Positions 44,227 through 53,733 are shown, numbered from the stretch's first letter. The stretch is DNA of 64,000 nucleotides from Neisseriaceae bacterium (GCA_003963245.1 RXJX01000002.1:1-64000); one strand, 5' to 3'. Made by a program: numbers and translations. The notes: a model not told the origin generated them from the sequence alone.

Positions 44227-47200
44227 ATTGTAGTATTACTTGGCATATTTGCCAAATATTGGTAGCGCTCAAAACGCTGCATCACATTCTCTTGTGCTTG
44301 CTCCAGAAATTCAGAAGCTAATTTTGTATCTAAATTACTAACACTACGAAAGCGATTTTCCGAGCTAAAATACTCACTTAAAGGTAAGATTGGCGCCTTG
44401 CTATCTAGTTGTAATGGCTGCTTATTTTGACTATTTAATGCCGGATTAAAACGATAAAGTAGCCAATAACCACTGTGCACTGCTCGACGCTGTTGTTCGG
44501 CACCGTGAGTCATATCAATTCCATGAGCAATACATTGTGCATAAGCGATTACAATTGCCGGACCATCATAAGATTCAGCTTCGCTTAATGCTCGGATAGC
44601 TTGCATTGGATTTGCTTCTAATGCAATTTGAGCAACATAGACATTACGATAGCTCATTGCGAGCATTCCCAAGTCTTTTTTGAACATATTCTTACCTGTA
44701 CTAGCAAACTTAGCAATTGCACCAAGAGGAGTTGCCTTGGACATTTGTCCGCCAGTATTAGAGTAGCTCTCGGTATCTAAAATCAAAAACTTAACTTTTT
44801 TACCGCTGGCAATTACGTGATCCAAGCCACCATAGCCAATATCATAAGCCCAGCCATCTCCGCCAAGCGCCCATATGCTCTTATCGAGGATATGATCAAT
44901 AATTTCAAGTAATTGTTTACTCTCAGAGATATTCTGAGTTTGTAGCTGAGCTTTTAGTTTAATGATACGTTGACGTTGCTCATCAATTTCCTGCGCACTT
45001 TGCGGTGTAGCATTTAGTATAGCTAAAATCAATTCATTAGCAGTCACTAACTGACGGCTATTGATTAAGTTTAACAGCATGATCCGCGCTTTTTCTTGCA
45101 GTTGATCTTGTGCTAGGCGCATGCCAAGCGCAAATTCAGCATTATCTTCAAAGAGTGAGTTTGCCCATGCCGGACCACGCCCTTGATCATTGGTACAGTA
45201 TGGAGTGGTTGGTAAGTTTCCACCAAAAATTGAAGAACAACCAGTAGCATTAGCAATCATTAATCGATCACCAATTAATTGGGTTAGTAATTTGATATAT
45301 GGAGTTTCACCACAGCCGGAACACGCACCGGAAAACTCAAAGAGAGGCTGCATCAGCTGGCTACCTTTAAGATTATTAATGCCACCAGCTACTTCCGCAG
45401 CATGAGTTTCACTTAACCTAGTAAAAAATGCAAAGTTTTCACGCTCCGCTGCCATAACCGAAGCAGGTGCTATCATATTAAGTGCTTTGCGACCGTTAAA
45501 TTCGCCAGCTGTATTTTTTTCTAAAACCGGGCAAATATTATAGCAAGCATCGCAGCCAGTACAATCTTCAGGTGCTACTTGCAATGCATATTGCTTATCT
45601 TGAAAACCCTTGATTTTAGCTTTCTGATGTTTAAAACTATGTGGAGCGGTAGTTAACTCATCTTCTGCAAAAACTTTACTGCGAATCGCCGCATGTGGAC
45701 AAACCAAAGTACACAGTCCACATTGGGTACATAAACTTTGATTCCATTCTGGAATTTTAGCCGCAATATTTCGTTTCTCATATTTAGAAGTTGCACTTGG
45801 CCATGCTCCATCATCGGGCAAGCTGGAAACCGGAAGCTGATTACCTTGAAGTTTAAGCATTGGTGCAACTATTTTTTGGACAAAAGGACTCGCATCAGCG
45901 CTAATCGGGTTGGACATAGAGATAGTGCTGGTAACTTGCTCTGGTATGTTAACTTCTTCAATTGCAGCAAGTGCAGAATCAACTGCTGCAATATTCTGTG
46001 CAACCACATCGCTACCCTTACGCGCATAAGTTTTTTGGATTGACTCTTTGATTGCATTAATCGCAATTTTCAGCGGTAACACTTTGCTAAGTGCGAAAAA
46101 TGCGCATTGCATAATTGTATTGATTCGTTTCCCAAGCTGATGCTGTGCTGCAATCTTATGTGCCTGAACATTGAGTAAACGAATTTTTTTAGTAATCAAT
46201 TGCGCTTGGAGCTGTTGGGGTAATTGAACCCAGAGTTCATTAGCATTAAATGAGCTTGCCAGTAACAGTGTTGCGCCTTCTTCTGCATCGGCTAAAATAT
46301 CATATTTGAACACAAAGCTAAAATTATGACAAGCAATAAAGTTAGCTTTTTGAATTAGATAACTGCTTTGAATTGCCTGTTTGCCAAAACGCAGATGTGA
46401 AATGGTATAGGAGCCAGATTTTTTGGAATCATATTCAAAAAAGCCCTGTACTGCCAAATCACTATGTTCGCCAATAATTTTGATTGAGTTTTTATTGGCG
46501 CTAACTGTACCATCTGAACCTATACCGTAGAATTTACCACGGAAGTTATCCAGACATTCACTGGTAAAATTGGTACCATAGTTTAAACTAAGATTAGTTA
46601 CATCATCATTGATTCCGACTACGAATTTACGCTTTTGCTGCGTCTTGCTAAGTGATAGATTATCAAAAACCGCTTTAACCATTGCAGGAGTGAATTCTTT
46701 GGAACTTAGTCCGTAACGCCCACCAATGATATTTGGTAACTGTTTAAATGATGTTTGCCCAGTTTCCCATGCTTCAACCACCGCGGTTTTAATATCCAAG
46801 TAAAGTGGTTCACCAAGAGAGCCAGATTCTTTGCTGCGATCTAATACCGCAATTGCTTGTGTGCTAGCTGGTAACTGACTGATAAAATCTTCGGCGTAAA
46901 ATGGACGATATAAACGAACTTTAATTGCACCAACTTTTTCACCGTGTTGATTGAGTGTAGCGATGGTTTCATTGATGGTTTCACAGGCTGAACCCATGGC
47001 AATAATTACTCGTGTTGCATCCTCTGCACCATAATATTCAAATGGTAAATAATTGCGTCCAGTAATCTCAGCAAGGCGCTGCAGATTATTTTTAATTATA
47101 CCTTGAGCTTCCTGATAATAACGATTACCAGCCTCTCGTCCCTGAAAGAACACATCCGGATTTTGCGCCGTACCTAAAATATGTGGTTTATCCGGTGTTA

Positions 47201-47819
47201 GCCGTCGGCTACGATGTGCCAAAAGTGCTTCTTGATTAATAAAAGATTTAATCGTAGCACGATCAATAACTTCAATTTTATTTAGCTCGTGAGAAGTACG
47301 AAAACCATCAAAAGCTAACATAAACGGAATCCGTGATTCTAGCGTTGCATTTTGTGCAAGCAAAGCCAGATCCATTACTTCCTGTACGCTACTGGCAAAC
47401 AAAATTGCAAAACCAGTATTTCTGGCAGCCATTACATCTGAGTGATCACAGAAGATAGATAAGGCATGACTGGCAATTGTCCGTGCGGTTACGTAAAAGA
47501 CAGTTGGCGTTAGCTCTCCAGCAATTTTATGCATATTAGGTAGCATCAAAAGTAAACCTTGTGATGCAGTAAAAGTGGTACTCAATGATCCGGCAGCCAA
47601 TGCACCATGCACAGTAGCAACTGCACCAGCTTCTGATTGTAATTCGGTAACTGAAGGAATTTGTCCCCAGATATTGGTCTCGCCATTTGCTGATTTCTCA
47701 TCAGCAATCTCGCCTATTGTTGAAGAGGGCGTGATTGGATAAATTGCAATTACTTCATTAGTTGCATGTGCAATGTAAGCGGCAGCTGCATTACCATCCA
47801 TTACCTGAAGTTGTTTCAT
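44223..47819 (-). CDS. nifJ: Pyruvate:ferredoxin (flavodoxin) oxidoreductase
   Basis: A 1198-residue single-chain PFOR that converts pyruvate and CoA to acetyl-CoA, CO2 and reduced ferredoxin or flavodoxin. The N-terminal pyrimidine-binding domain begins with MDGNAAAAYIAHATNEVIAIYPITPSS. Two [4Fe-4S] motifs lie near residue 698 (CTQCGLCTLVCP) and 755 (CTGCDACYNICP). The proximal cluster region GCGETPYIKL is near 832, and the TPP-binding GGDGWAYDIG and LDTESYSNTGGQ lie near 985. All cysteines needed are present. Upstream are a possible -10 (TATAAT at 47856-47861, minus strand) and an inverted repeat at 47907-47924. Confidence 0.96.
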   Translation of the reverse strand: MKQLQVMDGNAAAAYIAHATNEVIAIYPITPSSTIGEIADEKSANGETNIWGQIPSVTELQSEAGAVATVHGALAAGSLSTTFTASQGLLLMLPNMHKIAGELTPTVFYVTARTIASHALSIFCDHSDVMAARNTGFAILFASSVQEVMDLALLAQNATLESRIPFMLAFDGFRTSHELNKIEVIDRATIKSFINQEALLAHRSRRLTPDKPHILGTAQNPDVFFQGREAGNRYYQEAQGIIKNNLQRLAEITGRNYLPFEYYGAEDATRVIIAMGSACETINETIATLNQHGEKVGAIKVRLYRPFYAEDFISQLPASTQAIAVLDRSKESGSLGEPLYLDIKTAVVEAWETGQTSFKQLPNIIGGRYGLSSKEFTPAMVKAVFDNLSLSKTQQKRKFVVGINDDVTNLSLNYGTNFTSECLDNFRGKFYGIGSDGTVSANKNSIKIIGEHSDLAVQGFFEYDSKKSGSYTISHLRFGKQAIQSSYLIQKANFIACHNFSFVFKYDILADAEEGATLLLASSFNANELWVQLPQQLQAQLITKKIRLLNVQAHKIAAQHQLGKRINTIMQCAFFALSKVLPLKIAINAIKESIQKTYARKGSDVVAQNIAAVDSALAAIEEVNIPEQVTSTISMSNPISADASPFVQKIVAPMLKLQGNQLPVSSLPDDGAWPSATSKYEKRNIAAKIPEWNQSLCTQCGLCTLVCPHAAIRSKVFAEDELTTAPHSFKHQKAKIKGFQDKQYALQVAPEDCTGCDACYNICPVLEKNTAGEFNGRKALNMIAPASVMAAERENFAFFTRLSETHAAEVAGGINNLKGSQLMQPLFEFSGACSGCGETPYIKLLTQLIGDRLMIANATGCSSIFGGNLPTTPYCTNDQGRGPAWANSLFEDNAEFALGMRLAQDQLQEKARIMLLNLINSRQLVTANELILAILNATPQSAQEIDEQRQRIIKLKAQLQTQNISESKQLLEIIDHILDKSIWALGGDGWAYDIGYGGLDHVIASGKKVKFLILDTESYSNTGGQMSKATPLGAIAKFASTGKNMFKKDLGMLAMSYRNVYVAQIALEANPMQAIRALSEAESYDGPAIVIAYAQCIAHGIDMTHGAEQQRRAVHSGYWLLYRFNPALNSQNKQPLQLDSKAPILPLSEYFSSENRFRSVSNLDTKLASEFLEQAQENVMQRFERYQYLANMPSNTTI

Positions 47820-48012
47820 TCTTTTATGCTTTCTTTTATAATGATTTAGATCGTAATTATACCATTGATGTGTATTTGCCGCTCAAATTAACCACTTTAT
47901 ATAAAAGGTTAATTTTTGTTAACCTAAGTCTAACTCTAGCTCATTTAATAGCCAGAGTATGATAAAATCAGCGGGCTTCACCATTACCACTTCTAAAATA
48001 TAGCTTGGGCAA

Positions 48013-48040
48013 CTTGAAAAATAAGTTTCATACACTATAT
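48013..48040 (+). promoter_or_regulatory. Candidate heat-shock (sigma-32) promoter of grpE
   Basis: CTTGAAA at 48013-48019 and CACTATAT at 48033-48040 are 13 bases apart; the second matches the CCCCATNT consensus at six of eight positions. The grpE start is 38 bases downstream. A sigma-70 reading of the same bases is also possible. The rest of the 47820-48077 gap holds nifJ control sequence and no gene. Confidence 0.4.
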
Positions 48041-48077
48041 GTATAGCATTGGTATTTAATTTTACGAAAGTACAAAA

Positions 48078-48638
48078 ATGGAAAATCAACAAACAACTAA
48101 TAAACCAGATGAAACAACTCAAACAACAGCCGCAGAAAACCAAAACGCCGAGAATATTACTGAAGTTCTAGAAGAGATCGTTCAAGAAGAAACCAACCAA
48201 GTTCTTAAATTGGAACAAGAATTAGCTGAACTAAAAGATACTAATTTACGCTTAATTGCGGAAATGCAAAATACGCAACGCCGTGGTGCAGAAGAAACCA
48301 AAAAAGCTCGTGATTATGCAATTAGTAATTTTGCCAAAGAAATAATCACCGTTAAAGATTATCTTGAGATGGCTCTTAAAGATCAATCAGGTAATTTTGA
48401 GATGTTAAAAATGGGGGTTGACTTAACTTTGCAACAGTTAATCAAAGTCTTTGAAGCGCATCAAATCAAAGATATTAACCCGCAAGTGAAAGAAAAATTG
48501 GACGCTAACCTACATCAGGCAATGAGCGTAATTGAAGAACATGAACAAGAAACTAATACTATCGTCAGCGTTATGCAAAAAGGATACTTACTGAATGGTA
48601 GAGTATTGCGACCTGCGATGGTCACCGTGGCTAAATAA
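48078..48638 (+). CDS. grpE: Nucleotide exchange factor GrpE
   Basis: A 186-residue co-chaperone that releases ADP from DnaK. The acidic, disordered N-terminus leads into a long coiled coil (EQELAELKDTNLRLIAEMQNTQRRGAEETKKARDYAI). The beta-domain follows with HQAMSVIEEHEQETNTIVSVMQKGYLLNGRVLRPAMVTVAK. dnaK and dnaJ are not adjacent, so the gene is separated from its usual partners. Its own terminator follows. Confidence 0.95.
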   Translation: MENQQTTNKPDETTQTTAAENQNAENITEVLEEIVQEETNQVLKLEQELAELKDTNLRLIAEMQNTQRRGAEETKKARDYAISNFAKEIITVKDYLEMALKDQSGNFEMLKMGVDLTLQQLIKVFEAHQIKDINPQVKEKLDANLHQAMSVIEEHEQETNTIVSVMQKGYLLNGRVLRPAMVTVAK

Positions 48639-48644
48639 ATAATG

Positions 48645-48670
48645 AGCAACCATAATCTGGTTGCTTTTTT
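48645..48670 (+). terminator. Intrinsic terminator after grpE
   Basis: GCAACC, a seven-base loop and GGTTGC are followed by six T. It starts a few bases after the grpE stop. Confidence 0.85.
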
Positions 48671-48742
48671 AATCTGCTTAGAAGATTCAGAGTGCATGTA
48701 AATATGCTATAATCCCGAAAATTTCTTAAAAAAGACGAATAA

Positions 48743-49399
48743 ATGCGTTTAGTTTTATTTGATATGGATCATACTTTAGTTCCTTGTGATAGCGGAACTT
48801 TATGGGCACAATTTCTTCGCGAACAAAATTTGATAAGTCAGGAAAAAGCAAAGCAGCGCGCAACTTTCTTACAGGATTACCAAAACGGAACGCTCGATGT
48901 TGAAGCTGCTTATCGTTTTGAATTTGAGCAGCTAAGAAGTTTGCACGCTCGCGAACGTAATGACTTGTTGCAAGGATTTTTTACGCATAAAATTCGCCCT
49001 CTCATAACTGAATCAGCACAACGCTATGTTGAACGACATAAAGAGGATGGTGATTATGTGGTTATCATTACCGCAACAGTTGAAGACATTGCTCGTCCGA
49101 TCGCTAATTTTTTTGGTGTAGATGCCTTGATTGCTGGGCGTGGTAAGCGGGATGAATTTGGCGAATATACCGGTGAAGTTGAACTTGAGCCATGCATGGG
49201 GCGAGGAAAATTGGTACATTTAGAAGAATGGCTGACCCAAAATGACTACCATCCCCTACACTATGTTTTCTATTCAGATTCACACAATGACTTGCCATTG
49301 CTAGAACAGGTTGATGATCCAATTGCCGTTGATCCGGATGAAAAACTCCGTCAGATGGCACTCGAAAACAACTGGCAAATTATTTCTTTTCTTGATTAA
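48743..49399 (+). CDS. HAD superfamily IB phosphatase (SerB-like)
   Basis: A 218-residue HAD hydrolase. The nucleophile motif LFDMDHTLVPCDSGTLW is at residues 3-19, motif II is VVIITATVEDIARPIANFFGVD near 110, and motif III/IV is FYSDSHNDLPLLEQVDDPIAVDPDEKL near 175. The layout is of the HAD-IB type, which includes phosphoserine phosphatase and related phosphatases of unknown substrate. A TATAAT at 48708-48713 may be its -10. It is followed three bases later by a GT39-type gene. Confidence 0.88.
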   Translation: MRLVLFDMDHTLVPCDSGTLWAQFLREQNLISQEKAKQRATFLQDYQNGTLDVEAAYRFEFEQLRSLHARERNDLLQGFFTHKIRPLITESAQRYVERHKEDGDYVVIITATVEDIARPIANFFGVDALIAGRGKRDEFGEYTGEVELEPCMGRGKLVHLEEWLTQNDYHPLHYVFYSDSHNDLPLLEQVDDPIAVDPDEKLRQMALENNWQIISFLD

Positions 49400-49402
49400 T
49401 CA

Positions 49403-51070
49403 ATGAGCGAGCAGCATATCCTTAACCTGAAATACTCTTGCTGGTGGTTGATTATTCTGCTATTACTGACCAACGCCTGCGCAATGTTCTCGCCAGTGCT
49501 CAACAGTAATGATGCATATTTTTATGCGGTTATTAGTAAAACCATGGTAAATAACCATGATTGGGTAAATCTCTACTATGGGGGTCAAGATTGGCTAGAC
49601 AAGCCGCATCTGCCATTTTGGCTCACCGCCCTTTCATTTAGAATTTTTGGAGTCTCGGCATTTGCTTATGTACTACCAGGGTTCATTTTTCATTGCATTG
49701 GTGCCATTTATACCTATCGCTTAGGAAAACTACTCTACTCTGAATCAACGGGAATTATCGCAGCGCTAATTTATGTTAGCAGTTTACATTTACTCCTATC
49801 TAGTATGGATATTCGCGCAGAAGCCTTTCTGTTAGGTGAAATTATTCCCGCTTGTTACTATTATTTACGTTATGATCGTATTGGTAATCTCAAGAATCTA
49901 TTACTTGCAAGTAGCTTCACCGCCTTAGCTCTCATGACTAAAGGTCTGTTTGTAGTTATCACAATTTTTAGTGGCTTAATTGCAATGTGGATATATAGCG
50001 GTGAATTACGCAAAATAATTCAGCCTAAATGGTTGTTAGCGTATGCTTTAAGTTTAGTCGCGACACTTCCAGAGCTAGTTTGCCTCTATTTACAATTTGA
50101 CCTCCATCCTGAAAAACTTGTTTTTGGACAGCATCAAGTGTCGGGAATCCGCTGGTTTTTCTGGGGCAGTCAATTTGGGCGATTCTTTAATAGCGGTCCA
50201 ATTGTCAATAATCACGGTAATCCAAGCTTTTTTATTCATACTTTTTTATGGGCATTTTTGCCATGGTCCTTGCTATTTATTGCCAGCATTGTTGCAGCAT
50301 GTCACCGCTTTAAAAACGAGAGTACAAAACAACGAGCGGCATCTATTTATCTGCAAAGCAGCTTTTGGCTGACATTTATTATGTTTAGCGCCACTAAATT
50401 TCAGCTCGATCATTACACCAATATTATCATGCCTTTTGCAGCAATTATTGTTGCCAATTACCTGCTAAATCAAACCACACATTTAGCAATAATTACAAAG
50501 TCTCAGCAAATACTTACTTTACTTATCTTACTCTTAAATATTGTAATTAGTATTTTCTTTTTTAGGACGAACTGGCTTATAATCAGTACACTCCTGCCAG
50601 CAGCACTTTTAGGATATAGTCTGCTTAATTTTCGTAAAACAGCACCAATAAGAACAATTTTAGTGCTGCCAGCACTGGCAGTTACGTCAAGCTTTACTGT
50701 ATTAATGCTAGTGAATGCCACGATTTACCGCAACTTTGATGCAGGATATAATATTGCACAATACTTACAAGGGAAATCGGTTGCAACCGTATATAATTTG
50801 GAAGTGCCAGGACTGATAAATAATCTGGAATTTCATACAAAGATGCCGACATCAGAAACACATCTGCCAATACCCAATAATTACCCTTACTATCTTGCAA
50901 TCAAGAACGAAAATCTTCCTTGGCTAGAAAGCTATAATTATCAAAAATTAGCTACATTTAACGAATTAGAAATGACTAAATTTATCCCAGCCATGCTAAA
51001 TAATAATAAATATCAACAGAGCTTAATTATTATTGATTTAGTAAAAGTTACTGGTTTACGGAGTAATTAA
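49403..51070 (+). CDS. GT39/ArnT-like membrane glycosyltransferase
   Basis: A 555-residue protein with about twelve membrane helices. The first periplasmic loop holds the family acidic motif (NSNDAYFYAVISKTMVNNHDW) and DWLDKPHLPFWLTALSFRIFG, as in ArnT and protein O-mannosyltransferases. Such enzymes move a sugar from a polyprenyl-phosphate carrier to lipid A or protein on the periplasmic side. The C-terminal soluble part covers about residues 440-555. It starts three bases after the HAD phosphatase gene. Acceptor and sugar are unknown. Confidence 0.85.
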   Translation: MSEQHILNLKYSCWWLIILLLLTNACAMFSPVLNSNDAYFYAVISKTMVNNHDWVNLYYGGQDWLDKPHLPFWLTALSFRIFGVSAFAYVLPGFIFHCIGAIYTYRLGKLLYSESTGIIAALIYVSSLHLLLSSMDIRAEAFLLGEIIPACYYYLRYDRIGNLKNLLLASSFTALALMTKGLFVVITIFSGLIAMWIYSGELRKIIQPKWLLAYALSLVATLPELVCLYLQFDLHPEKLVFGQHQVSGIRWFFWGSQFGRFFNSGPIVNNHGNPSFFIHTFLWAFLPWSLLFIASIVAACHRFKNESTKQRAASIYLQSSFWLTFIMFSATKFQLDHYTNIIMPFAAIIVANYLLNQTTHLAIITKSQQILTLLILLLNIVISIFFFRTNWLIISTLLPAALLGYSLLNFRKTAPIRTILVLPALAVTSSFTVLMLVNATIYRNFDAGYNIAQYLQGKSVATVYNLEVPGLINNLEFHTKMPTSETHLPIPNNYPYYLAIKNENLPWLESYNYQKLATFNELEMTKFIPAMLNNNKYQQSLIIIDLVKVTGLRSN

Positions 51071-51080
51071 TAATCACGCT

Positions 51081-51407
51081 ATGAATAACATCAATATAAA
51101 ATCCAAATTGAATGCATTGCTCATCCTTTACACCATCGGAGCACTAATCTTTCAGCCACTGGCAAGTATAATTCAGATGGGAATGTTAATCTACTTGAGC
51201 ATCAAGAAAGAATGGAAATACTTTACTTACGGCATAATACTTTTTATCTGTTGGACAATAATTAGTACAGCATTCTATAAGCACAATAACTTAGCACAAA
51301 ACGAACAATTTTATATAGTAGCGCTCACCGTAAGCGTTTTCGCTAATTTGTTTTGGTTTGCAGCAACAATTAAACAGCTAAAACGAATTTTATATACTGA
51401 AGAATAA
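51081..51407 (+). CDS. Small four-helix membrane protein, unknown function
   Basis: A 108-residue protein with four hydrophobic stretches: LNALLILYTIGALIF, SIIQMGMLIYLSI, YGIILFICWTIISTAF and FYIVALTVSVFANLFWFAA. Short basic loops and a polar tail (KQLKRILYTEE) complete it. It resembles no family I can name. It starts ten bases after the GT39 gene, so it may assist or accompany that transferase. Confidence 0.65.
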   Translation: MNNINIKSKLNALLILYTIGALIFQPLASIIQMGMLIYLSIKKEWKYFTYGIILFICWTIISTAFYKHNNLAQNEQFYIVALTVSVFANLFWFAATIKQLKRILYTEE

Positions 51408-51434
51408 CTTAATTAAGAATAAGGTAAATATTTA

Positions 51435-51965
51435 ATGGCAATCAAACCGCGGGTTTTCAAAGCTAATATACAAATTGCTGACATGAATCGTCACTATTAT
51501 CAAGATCATTTATTGACTATCGCACAACACCCATCAGAAACCGATGAGCGGATGATGATACGTATTCTAGCCTTTGCGCTTAATGCAGATGACAATCTAA
51601 GTTTTGCCGAAGGTATAACAGACCAAAATCATGCAGATTTATGGGATAAAGATCACAATGAACATATTGCACTCTGGGTTAGTGTTGGATTACCTGATGA
51701 GAAGTTAATTCGCAAGGCTTCAATTCGTGCAGACCAAGTAATTGTTTATAGTTATGGTGGACGTCCAGCAGAAATTTGGTGGAGCAAACTTAATGTAGCT
51801 GATTATACGAATTTGGCAGTAATCAATCTAGCAGATGAAGAAACTAAACAACTAGCAGCCATGTTTTCGCGTGGCATGAAAATGAGCTTTACGATTCAAG
51901 AAAACGATGTCTTAATTACTAATGAAACCACAACACTTAATTTGACACTACGCAAACTAAAGTAG
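51435..51965 (+). CDS. yaeQ: YaeQ family protein
   Basis: A 176-residue YaeQ protein with a PD-(D/E)XK-like fold. FKANIQIADMNRHYYQDHLLTIAQHPSETDERMMIRILAFAL is the family N-terminus. LWVSVGLPDEKLIRKASIRADQVIVYSYGG and WWSKLNVADYTNLAVINL follow. The family is common in gamma- and betaproteobacteria. An early report linked it to RfaH suppression, but no activity is firmly established. It is the last gene of the rightward block and ends at a strong terminator. Confidence 0.93.
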   Translation: MAIKPRVFKANIQIADMNRHYYQDHLLTIAQHPSETDERMMIRILAFALNADDNLSFAEGITDQNHADLWDKDHNEHIALWVSVGLPDEKLIRKASIRADQVIVYSYGGRPAEIWWSKLNVADYTNLAVINLADEETKQLAAMFSRGMKMSFTIQENDVLITNETTTLNLTLRKLK

Positions 51966-51988
51966 CTTTTTTTAACCTCATCTTTACT

Positions 51989-52021
51989 AAAAAAGCCTCA
52001 TGATAATCATGAGGCTTTTTG
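51989..52021. terminator. Two-way terminator between yaeQ and rplS
   Basis: AAAAAGCCTCATGAT and ATCATGAGGCTTTTT pair perfectly around a minimal one-base loop. It ends both yaeQ and the convergent ribosomal protein operon. Confidence 0.9.
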
Positions 52022-52047
52022 CTTTATTGCGAAAAGTAATTTTATGC

Positions 52048-52422
52048 TTAAGATGCAGCAACAACTTTACGAACAAGTTTTTCTTTAATACGTGCTGATT
52101 TACCTGAACGATCACGTAAATAGTACAATTTAGCACGACGAACGTCACCACGGCGTTTAACTTCGATTGATTCTACTAGTGGCGAATATGTTTGGAATGT
52201 TCTTTCAACACCTTCACCGGCAGAAATTTTACGTACGATGAATGCTGAGTTAAGACCACGATTACGTTTAGCGATTACTACACCTTCATACGCCTGCAAA
52301 CGCTCACGGTTACCCTCTTTTACTTTAACTTGCACAACAACAGTATCACCAGGTGCAAATGAAGGAATAGTTTTATTTAAACGAGCAATTTCTTCCTGCT
52401 CAAGAATTTGAATGATGTTCAT
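52048..52422 (-). CDS. rplS: Ribosomal protein L19
   Basis: A 124-residue large-subunit protein at the 30S-50S interface. [46 protein letters not shown] and [48 protein letters not shown] are the family signatures. It is the last gene of the rpsP-rimM-trmD-rplS operon, in the standard order. Confidence 0.98.
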   Translation of the reverse strand: MNIIQILEQEEIARLNKTIPSFAPGDTVVVQVKVKEGNRERLQAYEGVVIAKRNRGLNSAFIVRKISAGEGVERTFQTYSPLVESIEVKRRGDVRRAKLYYLRDRSGKSARIKEKLVRKVVAAS

Positions 52423-52468
52423 TATTTTTTCCTTATCTTGTTCCTACTATTTAATGGCTAAGGTGTTG

Positions 52469-53221
52469 CTAATCTTGCGATTTGGCCAACATCTCAGATA
52501 GTAGCCGAGATTCTTCTTTGGTTAATTTACGCGTTTGCAATAATTCCGGGCGCCTTTGATAAGTTCGCCACAAGCTTTGCTGCAAGCGCCATTTTCTAAT
52601 TTGTTCGTGATTTCCCGAAAATAACACTTCCGGTACTTTGGCATCCTGATAATCGCGTGGAATGGTATAATGCGGACAATCCAGCAAACCATTCATAAAC
52701 GAATCACATTCAACCGACTCTTGAGAATTCATCGCTCCAGGTATCTGACGCACAACGGCATCCATTATCAGCAAAGCCGGTAACTCACCACCCGAAACCA
52801 CAAAATCGCCAACCGAGAGTTCTAAATCAACATTACGTTCAATAAATCTCTCGTCAACGCCCTCATAGCGCCCACAAACAAAAATCACGCCTGTTTCTTG
52901 GGCTAATTGATTAATTAGCTCTTGATCAGCACGTTTACCCTGTGGTGACAAATACACCACGGTAGGTTTTGCAACTCCACGCACTGCTTGTTTCGCTTTA
53001 GCCGAAGCTAGTGCTAATTCAAGCGGTTCGATTTTCATGACCATACCAGGCCCACCACCGAAAGTCTTATCATCAATCCGACGATAATTATCGGTAGTAA
53101 AATCACGCGGGTTTATCGCATCTAATTGATACAAATTATTTGCCAATGCACGGGCAACAATACCATGTTGGTTTGTCGCTGCAAACATCTCTGGAAAAAT
53201 GGAAATGACACTAAAAATCAA
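52469..53221 (-). CDS. trmD: tRNA (guanine37-N1)-methyltransferase TrmD
   Basis: A 250-residue SPOUT methyltransferase that makes m1G37 in tRNAs reading CNN-type codons and prevents frameshifting. FSVISIFPEMFAA opens the protein, DDKTFGGGPGMVMKIEPLELAL follows, and the knot region holds LSPQGKRADQELINQLA and CGRYEGVDERFIE. DYVLSGG-type residues appear as SVGDFVVSGGELPALLIMDAVVR. No ATG fits. A TTG at 53221 overlaps the rimM stop as TTGA and gives the usual family length. Confidence 0.96.
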   Translation of the reverse strand: MIFSVISIFPEMFAATNQHGIVARALANNLYQLDAINPRDFTTDNYRRIDDKTFGGGPGMVMKIEPLELALASAKAKQAVRGVAKPTVVYLSPQGKRADQELINQLAQETGVIFVCGRYEGVDERFIERNVDLELSVGDFVVSGGELPALLIMDAVVRQIPGAMNSQESVECDSFMNGLLDCPHYTIPRDYQDAKVPEVLFSGNHEQIRKWRLQQSLWRTYQRRPELLQTRKLTKEESRLLSEMLAKSQD

Positions 53222-53730
53222 TAATCCAGACCCCAATCAACAATAATTTGTTTATTTTGCATATCGACTTTGACAACATACTGCGCAACAAATGGAATTA
53301 AACGTTCTTCTTGTTCTAGCTTAACAACCAGTACATCATTAGCACCAGTTTCCATCAGGTCTTTTACAATCCCGAGAGATTCACCTTGAACATTAATAAC
53401 ATTCAGACCGATTAAATCAACCCAGTAAAATTCATCATCATCTAAATCTGGAAACTCTTCCCGATCAACTGCAATAATTATCCCTTTAAGAGCAAAGGCA
53501 GCATCCCGATCATTAATTCCAGCAAGCTTTGCATGAAATACACCATCTCGCGCAAAACTTTTTTCAATTTTTTTGCTAAGAATTGTTCCATCTTTAAGTT
53601 TGAGATATACTTGCGCATACTCATCTAAAGAATCGCTATATTCTGTAGCGGTCTTAATTTTTACCCAACCTTGAATACCAAAAGCATTGGCTATATAGCC
53701 CATGTCAATCAGATTTGCAGGTCTCGACAT
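53218..53730 (-). CDS. rimM: Ribosome maturation factor RimM
   Basis: A 170-residue two-domain factor for 30S assembly that binds S19. The N-terminal domain begins with MGYIANAFGIQGWVKIKTATEYSD. The PRC-barrel C-terminal half holds FYWVDLIGLNVINVQGESLGIVKDLMETGANDVLVVK and ERLIPFVAQYVVKVD. The ATG at 53730 follows a TTG directly and is the likelier start. It begins three bases after rpsP ends and couples to trmD through a TTGA overlap. Confidence 0.96.
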   Translation of the reverse strand: MSRPANLIDMGYIANAFGIQGWVKIKTATEYSDSLDEYAQVYLKLKDGTILSKKIEKSFARDGVFHAKLAGINDRDAAFALKGIIIAVDREEFPDLDDDEFYWVDLIGLNVINVQGESLGIVKDLMETGANDVLVVKLEQEERLIPFVAQYVVKVDMQNKQIIVDWGLDY

Positions 53731-53733
53731 CAA

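Noticed and set aside
47919-48143. Minus-strand frame upstream of nifJ
   Set aside because: It overlaps the grpE start on the other strand, has no family resemblance and covers the control region of both genes.
51989-52021. Strong inverted repeats between convergent genes (also 40031, 42410 and 44181) as mobile-element ends or attachment sites
   Set aside because: Each has A- and T-runs and sits at the ends of convergent genes, and the stems are unrelated in sequence. They are ordinary two-way terminators.
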